9,182 bases of DNA from DASUKL01 sp036278755. Its GTDB lineage: Bacteria; Chloroflexota; Limnocylindria; Limnocylindrales; CSP1-4. The stretch covers positions 1-9,182 of the forward strand of contig DASUKL010000065.1 of NCBI GenBank assembly GCA_036278755.1. Direction: 5' to 3'. Made by a program: the position numbers and the translations under genes. This document shows positions 5,414 to 9,182 of this stretch, in pieces; the stretch's first letter is position 1, and each line of letters begins with the position of its first letter. The notes beneath the pieces were generated by a model. That model was not told the origin of the DNA, searched no databases, and saw only the letters and a program-made list of their open reading frames with translations.

Positions 5414-6990
5414 CGGCCCGGACCCTCGGCCGCCACGAGTGCGGGTGCGCTCGGGAGGTCGATATCGATGGCCAGTCCGCCGAGCTGGCTGCGCCGGGCT
5501 TCGATCCGGCCGCCCATGGCTTCCACGAGGCCGCGGCTGACGGCCAGCCCGATGCCGGTGCCCGCCCGTGAGCCACGGCTCGCCTCGGGCAGGCGGTAGA
5601 ACTTGTCGAAGAGCCGAGGCAGGGCCGCTTCGGGCACACCCGGCCCGCCGTCTTCGATCGTCAGGCGCACCAGCCCGTCGTCCAGGACCTGGGCCCCGAT
5701 CCGCAGGGCCGCCCCGCGTGGTGTGTGCTTGATGGCGTTGTCGACGACGTTCGTCACCGCCGCGTCGAGGAAGAGCGGATCGACACGGACCGGTGGGGCC
5801 TCCAGGGCCAGGGCAAGGGGTCGGTCCCCGAGCCGCGGTCGGAGACGATCGAGGACCGCCCGCAAGCTGTCGTCGAGCTCGACCACCTCCGTCTCGCCCC
5901 GGAGCGCCCCGGCCTCGATCCGACTGAGGTCGAGGAGGTTGGTGACGATGCGAGCGAGATAGTCCACCTCGCGCTCGATCGCCTCGGCGCTCTCGCGTTG
6001 GTCCTCGACCGAAAGGCCGGTGCCGGGACGCAACGTGCCGGCCGCGGCCCGGATCGTGGCCAGCGGCGTTCGCAGGTCGTGGGAGACTGATTGGAGGAGG
6101 GCCGACTTCAGCGCATCGCTCTGGCGGGCGATCTCCACCGCCTGCGCCTCGGCCGCGAGGCGGTCCTGGCGCAGGGCCTGGCCGATCTGGTCAGCGGCCG
6201 CGGCCAGGAGCCGTGTCTGGGGCCGGTCCGGGTCGCCGCGCTGACGTCGCCGGGACGCCCACAACGAGCCGTACCGTTCCCGGCCGGCCTCGATCCGGAC
6301 CTCGTAGGTGCCCAGCGCCCGCCCGGGCCACCCCATGGTGCCGGGGCGCTCGCGGCCCGGCGTCGGGATGTGGACCCGGATCCAGCGGGCGGGCGTGTCG
6401 CCCGGGGTGCGCTGGAGGACCTGACGGATCGCCGCGCTGGGCAGTGGCCCCTCAGGATCGGTATCGGCTGCAGGGCCCTCCCGGGCCCCCTCGGGGCCGA
6501 GGGTCAGCCAGACGCGCTCGAGGACCGCTTCGCGGCGCAGGATGGCGGCGACCTCGGTCAGAGCCTCGGCCGTGGCCGAGCGCGTGGCCAGGGCACGACT
6601 GATGCGGAAGAGGGCCCGAGCCTCCCGTTCCCGAGCCGCGGCCTGCTCCGCCCGGGCTCGCTGGAGGGCTGCAAGCTCCCCGACGACGATGCCCACGAAG
6701 AGGAGCAGCACCAGGTTGACGACCTGACCGGGCTGCTCCACGGCGAAGGTCCGCAGCGGCGCGACGAAGAGGAAGTCATTGAGCAGGAATGCGGCGACGG
6801 CCGTGGCGACGGCGCTCCAGGTCCCACCGAGGATGGCCACGGCCACGACGGCCACGAGGTAGAGGGCCGACGGGTTGGGAACGCCCAATCCGTTCTGGAG
6901 CGCGGCCACGGCCAGTGTCGCCAGGACGAGGCCCGCCCCGGCCAACGCCACGTGCCGCAGGACCTCGCCGGGCAGCGGTCGAGAACGCAT
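5410..6990 (-). CDS. kdpD: KdpD-like histidine kinase lacking the N-terminal KdpD and USP domains
   Basis: A 526-residue sensor kinase. Four closely spaced transmembrane helices at about 13-32, 39-57, 58-78 and 90-110 form the DUF4118 module typical of KdpD, including FLLNDFLFVAPLRTF. An amphipathic helix (107-130) leads into a GAF-like region (about 130-275). HisKA has QSVSHDLRTPLATIRAA (His304). The HATPase domain has the N-box VTNVVDNAIKHT (Asn414/Asn418), DGGPGV (447-452), FDKFYR and GTGIGLAV (477-484). Full KdpD is about 890 residues and starts with a KdpD nucleotide-binding domain and a USP domain; both are absent, and the ATG at 6990 is immediately preceded by a promoter-like region rather than by more KdpD sequence. 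The gene overlaps the regulator gene by 4 bp and heads the operon that ends in the K+ importer. It probably senses K+ or turgor through the membrane part (family knowledge). Confidence 0.92.
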   Translation of the reverse strand: MRSRPLPGEVLRHVALAGAGLVLATLAVAALQNGLGVPNPSALYLVAVVAVAILGGTWSAVATAVAAFLLNDFLFVAPLRTFAVEQPGQVVNLVLLLFVGIVVGELAALQRARAEQAAAREREARALFRISRALATRSATAEALTEVAAILRREAVLERVWLTLGPEGAREGPAADTDPEGPLPSAAIRQVLQRTPGDTPARWIRVHIPTPGRERPGTMGWPGRALGTYEVRIEAGRERYGSLWASRRRQRGDPDRPQTRLLAAAADQIGQALRQDRLAAEAQAVEIARQSDALKSALLQSVSHDLRTPLATIRAAAGTLRPGTGLSVEDQRESAEAIEREVDYLARIVTNLLDLSRIEAGALRGETEVVELDDSLRAVLDRLRPRLGDRPLALALEAPPVRVDPLFLDAAVTNVVDNAIKHTPRGAALRIGAQVLDDGLVRLTIEDGGPGVPEAALPRLFDKFYRLPEASRGSRAGTGIGLAVSRGLVEAMGGRIEARRSQLGGLAIDIDLPSAPALVAAEGPGR

Positions 6991-7012
6991 CGGCCGATCG
7001 TACGACCGTCGG
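6991..7012. promoter_or_regulatory. Imperfect 22-bp palindrome over the K+ operon promoter
   Basis: The 22 bp centred between 7001 and 7002 read the same on both strands at 16 positions, with a perfect 8-bp core TCGTACGA. They cover the proposed -10 hexamer and reach the start codon of the kinase gene. This layout suits a repressor operator. The binder is unknown; the MarR regulator encoded next door is one candidate. Confidence 0.3.
6997..7002 (-). promoter_or_regulatory. Possible -10 hexamer TACGAT of the kdpD-kdpE-kimA operon
   Basis: On the minus strand TACGAT (7002 to 6997) ends 6 nt before the ATG at 6990. There is no Shine-Dalgarno sequence in between, so a leaderless transcript is suggested. 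The -35 region is not recognisable. The hexamer lies inside the palindrome TCGTACGA (6998-7005). Confidence 0.45.
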
Positions 7013-7070
7013 GCTAGAAGCTCGTGCGGTCCGCGCCAGTGCCTGGCCGACCTGCGGCGACGACGCCGGC

Positions 7071-7076
7071 TATACT
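7071..7076 (+). promoter_or_regulatory. -10 hexamer TATACT of the marR-ABC operon
   Basis: TATACT differs from the TATAAT consensus at one base and ends 7 nt before the GTG at 7084. No Shine-Dalgarno sequence precedes that GTG, so transcription probably begins at the start codon. An AT-rich hexamer in such GC-rich surroundings stands out. No clear -35 box is visible. Confidence 0.6.
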
Positions 7077-7083
7077 TCGTTAC

Positions 7084-7587
7084 GTGAACAGTTCATCTGC
7101 CCAACTATCGGTCGCGGGACCTGGCCTGGAGGCCTGCGCGGACCTCATCCTGGAGGTCGTGCCCCAGACCATGCGCCGCATCCGTCGGCAGATGCGGGCC
7201 CAGGCCACTCCGCCCGGAGAAGGCGGCCCGACCCCCCTGACGGTGCCCCAGTTGCGGGCCCTCCTGTTCATCCGGCGCAAACCCGACGTGAGCCTCTCGA
7301 CCCTCTCCGAGCATCTCGGCGAGAGCGCGCCGGCGGCGTCGGCCCTCGTCGAGCGCCTCGTCCGGGCCGGCCTCCTGGAGCGCCGTCCCGACCCCGAGGA
7401 ACGGCGCCGCATCCAGCTCCGCCTGACGCCGGACGGGCGGGCCCGAGTAGCCCACGTCCAGGCCGAGACCCGGACCTGGATCATGGCCGGCCTGGCGGCC
7501 CTCCGCCCGCAGGCCGTCGAGAGCCTCACGGCGGGCCTCGAAGCGCTCCGCCAGGCCACGGCCGCGACGCCGCGGAGCGAACCGTGA
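7084..7587 (+). CDS. MarR-family transcriptional regulator
   Basis: A 167-residue winged-helix regulator. Residues 15-40 form the dimer helix. The DNA-binding domain spans about 54-118: LTVPQLRALLFI, then LSTLSEHLGESAPAASALVERLVRAGLLER holding the recognition helix, and a wing with DPEERRRIQLRLT, the DxRxxxLxLT-like MarR signature. The C-terminal helices (about 119-160) close the dimer. GTG 7084 was chosen because it sits 7 nt after a near-consensus -10 hexamer; the frame is open further upstream (an ATG at 7024), but that start would lie in front of the promoter. The gene overlaps the ABC ATPase gene by 4 bp (GTGA). MarR proteins next to exporters usually repress them until a ligand binds; the ligand is unknown. 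Confidence 0.9.
   Translation: MNSSSAQLSVAGPGLEACADLILEVVPQTMRRIRRQMRAQATPPGEGGPTPLTVPQLRALLFIRRKPDVSLSTLSEHLGESAPAASALVERLVRAGLLERRPDPEERRRIQLRLTPDGRARVAHVQAETRTWIMAGLAALRPQAVESLTAGLEALRQATAATPRSEP
7085..7095. promoter_or_regulatory. Palindrome TGAACAGTTCA, possible MarR operator
   Basis: A perfect 5-1-5 inverted repeat (TGAAC, A, GTTCA) begins one base into the GTG start codon of the marR gene and lies just downstream of the proposed -10 hexamer. Autoregulatory MarR sites commonly overlap the transcription start. It is short and sits in coding sequence, so chance is possible. Confidence 0.4.
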
Positions 7588-8456
7588 CGGCCGTCGAACC
7601 CCTGACCAGCCCCTTCGCCGCGCCCGATCGAGACAGCGCCGATCCGCTCCGGGACACCGCCGCGGCGGCCGTCGAGATCAGCCACCTACGGTGCGAGTTC
7701 GGCCCGCTGACCGCGGTCGAGGATCTCGAGCTCCAGGTGCCGGCCGGCCAGATCTTTGGGCTCCTGGGGCCCAACGGGGCGGGCAAGACAACGACCATCA
7801 AGATGCTCATCACGCTCCTGCCGCCCACCGCCGGCACGGCCCGCGTGGCCGGCCACGACATCGTCCGCGAGCCCGTGGCGGTCCGCCGCAGCATCGGCTA
7901 CGTGCCCCAGCTCGTCTCGGCCGACGGGGCCCTCACGGGCACCGAGAACCTCCAGGTCTCGGCCCGTCTCTACCACCTGCCCCGGGCCGGGCGTGGCCCG
8001 GCCATCGCCGAGGCCCTCGACTTCATGGGTCTCGGGGAGGCGGCCGAGCGCCTCACCCGCACCTACTCGGGCGGCATGGTCCGCCGCCTGGAGCTGGCCC
8101 AGGCCATGCTCCATCGGCCGGCCGTCCTCTTCCTCGACGAGCCCACGGTGGGCCTCGATCCCACGGCCCGCGACCTCGTCTGGGCCCACGTCGAGCAGCT
8201 GCGGGCCGAACGGGGCACGACGATCGTCGTGACGACCCACTACATGGCCGAGGCCGAGGCCCTCTGCGACCAGGTGGCGATCATGCATCACGGCCGGGTC
8301 GTGGCCCAGGGCACGGTGCCCGAGCTACGGGCCAGCGCCGGGCCAGGAGCCAGCCTCGACGACGTCTTCCGCCAGGTCACGGGGGGTGACATCGATACCG
8401 GAGGGAACCTGCGTGAGGTCACTCGAACGCGCCGCACCGCCCGCCGTCTCGGCTGA
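7584..8456 (+). CDS. ABC exporter ATP-binding protein (DrrA-like)
   Basis: A 290-residue nucleotide-binding subunit that should power the ABC-2 permease encoded next. Walker A is GPNGAGKT (62-69), the Q-loop is YVPQ (Gln109), the signature is YSGGMVRRLE (161-170), Walker B is VLFLDEP (181-187, catalytic Glu186), the D-loop is VGLDP and the switch histidine is His219. The C-terminal SLDDVFRQVTGG (257-268) is a mark of the daunorubicin-resistance DrrA family. A 28-residue N-terminal extension is Ala/Asp-rich. The start is GTG 7584, overlapping the marR stop, with GGAG 6 nt upstream. The final 44 bp overlap the permease gene. Export of a drug, lipid or other hydrophobic compound is likely; the substrate cannot be read from sequence. 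Confidence 0.94.
   Translation: MTAVEPLTSPFAAPDRDSADPLRDTAAAAVEISHLRCEFGPLTAVEDLELQVPAGQIFGLLGPNGAGKTTTIKMLITLLPPTAGTARVAGHDIVREPVAVRRSIGYVPQLVSADGALTGTENLQVSARLYHLPRAGRGPAIAEALDFMGLGEAAERLTRTYSGGMVRRLELAQAMLHRPAVLFLDEPTVGLDPTARDLVWAHVEQLRAERGTTIVVTTHYMAEAEALCDQVAIMHHGRVVAQGTVPELRASAGPGASLDDVFRQVTGGDIDTGGNLREVTRTRRTARRLG
8400..8405 (+). promoter_or_regulatory. Ribosome binding site of the ABC-2 permease gene
   Basis: GGAGGG lies 7 nt before GTG 8413, inside the end of the ATPase gene. It decides the permease start and indicates coupled translation. Confidence 0.8.
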
Positions 8457-9182
8457 GCCCGGGGCGCTCCTCGGCTTCCTCGAGGACACCCTCACCATCG
8501 CCGAGGCCGAGCTGCGCAAGATCCGCCACGAGCCGTCCGAGCTCGTCACCCGGGCCGCCCAGCCGGTCCTCTGGCTGCTCGTCTTCGGCTCGGTCCTGGC
8601 CCGCACCCGGGCCATCGACACGGGCCCGCTCGGCTACCTCGACTTCCTGGCCCCCGGCGTCCTGGCCCAGAGCGCGCTCTTCATCGCCATCTTCTACGGC
8701 CTCGCCGTCATCTGGGAGCGCGACCTGGGGATCATCCAGAAGCTGCTCGTCAGCCCCGCCCCGCGACCGGCCCTGGTCCTCGGCAAGGCCAGTGCCGGCG
8801 GCGTCAAGGGCCTCGTCCAGGGCCTCATCATCTACGTCCTGGCCATCCTCATCGGCATCCACGTCCGGCTCGACCCACCGGCCGTCCTGGGCGTGGCCCT
8901 GACCGTCTTCCTCGGCTCGGCCCTCTTCGCCACGTTCAGCCTCATCGTGGCCTGCGTCGTCCGCTCCCGGGAGCGGTTCATGGGCATCGGCCAGCTCATG
9001 ACCATGCCCCTCTTCTTCGCCAGCAGCGCCGTCTACCCCGTCTCGGCCATGCCGCCCTGGCTCCAGGGCCTGGCCCGCATCAACCCCCTGACCTACATGG
9101 TCGATGCCATCCGCAGCCTGATGATCGAGGGCGCCGTCAGCGTCGATGGCCTGGGCCTCGACCTCGCCGTCCTCCTCGTCGG
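8413..9182 (+). CDS. ABC-2 type permease (DrrB-like), 3' end cut off
   Basis: The first 256 codons of the membrane subunit of the exporter; the reading frame is open to the window edge. A cytoplasmic N-terminus (1-47) holds the amphipathic helix IAEAELRKIRHEPSELVTR, as in DrrB-type permeases. Predicted transmembrane helices lie at about 48-65, 79-101, 124-150, 157-183 and 192-212, and a sixth begins near 248. The loop WERDLGIIQKLLVSPAPR (101-118) is the usual coupling helix contacting the ATPase, and NPLTYMVDAIR (224-234) is the conserved ABC-2 C-terminal motif. The start is GTG 8413, set by the GGAGGG ribosome binding site, overlapping the ATPase gene by 44 bp in another frame. About one helix appears to be missing past the edge. 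Confidence 0.93.
   Translation, partial: MRSLERAAPPAVSAEPGALLGFLEDTLTIAEAELRKIRHEPSELVTRAAQPVLWLLVFGSVLARTRAIDTGPLGYLDFLAPGVLAQSALFIAIFYGLAVIWERDLGIIQKLLVSPAPRPALVLGKASAGGVKGLVQGLIIYVLAILIGIHVRLDPPAVLGVALTVFLGSALFATFSLIVACVVRSRERFMGIGQLMTMPLFFASSAVYPVSAMPPWLQGLARINPLTYMVDAIRSLMIEGAVSVDGLGLDLAVLLV

Noticed and set aside
6789..7583. Long upstream extension of the ABC ATPase frame to 6789
   Set aside because: It runs through the divergent promoter and the whole marR gene; the ATPase domain follows GTG 7584 with a GGAG site and a GTGA overlap.

Overview
The window is very GC-rich DNA, densely packed with genes, with frequent GTG starts, 4-bp stop/start overlaps and almost no intergenic space. 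This suits a high-GC bacterium such as a Chloroflexota (Limnocylindria/Ellin6529-like) or an actinobacterium. The exact phylum is an inference. No RNA gene, mobile element or CRISPR array was seen. Every stretch over 300 bases is covered by a gene.

Left part (1-2572). A 5' gene fragment on the minus strand encodes an exported, penicillin-binding-type D-alanyl-D-alanine carboxypeptidase (SxxK and SxN motifs visible, KTG motif beyond the edge). It is divergent, across about 88 bp, from an OmpR-type response regulator and histidine kinase pair on the plus strand that resembles CutRS/VanRS-type systems. The gap holds an 11-bp-pitch direct repeat typical of sites for such regulators, so a cell-wall control module is likely.

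Middle part (6990 back to 2514, minus strand). Three genes form an apparent operon: a KdpD-like histidine kinase lacking the usual N-terminal KdpD and USP sensor domains, a KdpE-like response regulator overlapping it by 4 bp, and, 68 bp further on, a KimA-type K+ importer (KUP family, APC superfamily) with a C-terminal cytoplasmic domain. The K+ ligands known from Bacillus subtilis KimA all appear to be kept. Kdp-type regulators usually control the KdpFABC pump; here they sit with KimA, which in Bacillus is controlled by c-di-AMP through a riboswitch. This is the most interesting arrangement in the window. The 3' end of the transporter gene overlaps the 3' end of the left-hand kinase gene tail-to-tail by 59 bp.

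Right part (7084-9182, plus strand). A MarR-family regulator, a DrrA-like ABC ATPase and an ABC-2 permease (cut by the window edge) overlap one another and form a likely autoregulated drug or lipid export operon. It is divergent from the K+ operon across 93 bp. Three unit-leading genes (730, 6990 and 7084) have no Shine-Dalgarno sequence but carry a TANNNT -10-like hexamer 6-8 nt before the start codon. Internal genes mostly have Shine-Dalgarno sequences. This suggests that leading genes are transcribed as leaderless mRNAs.
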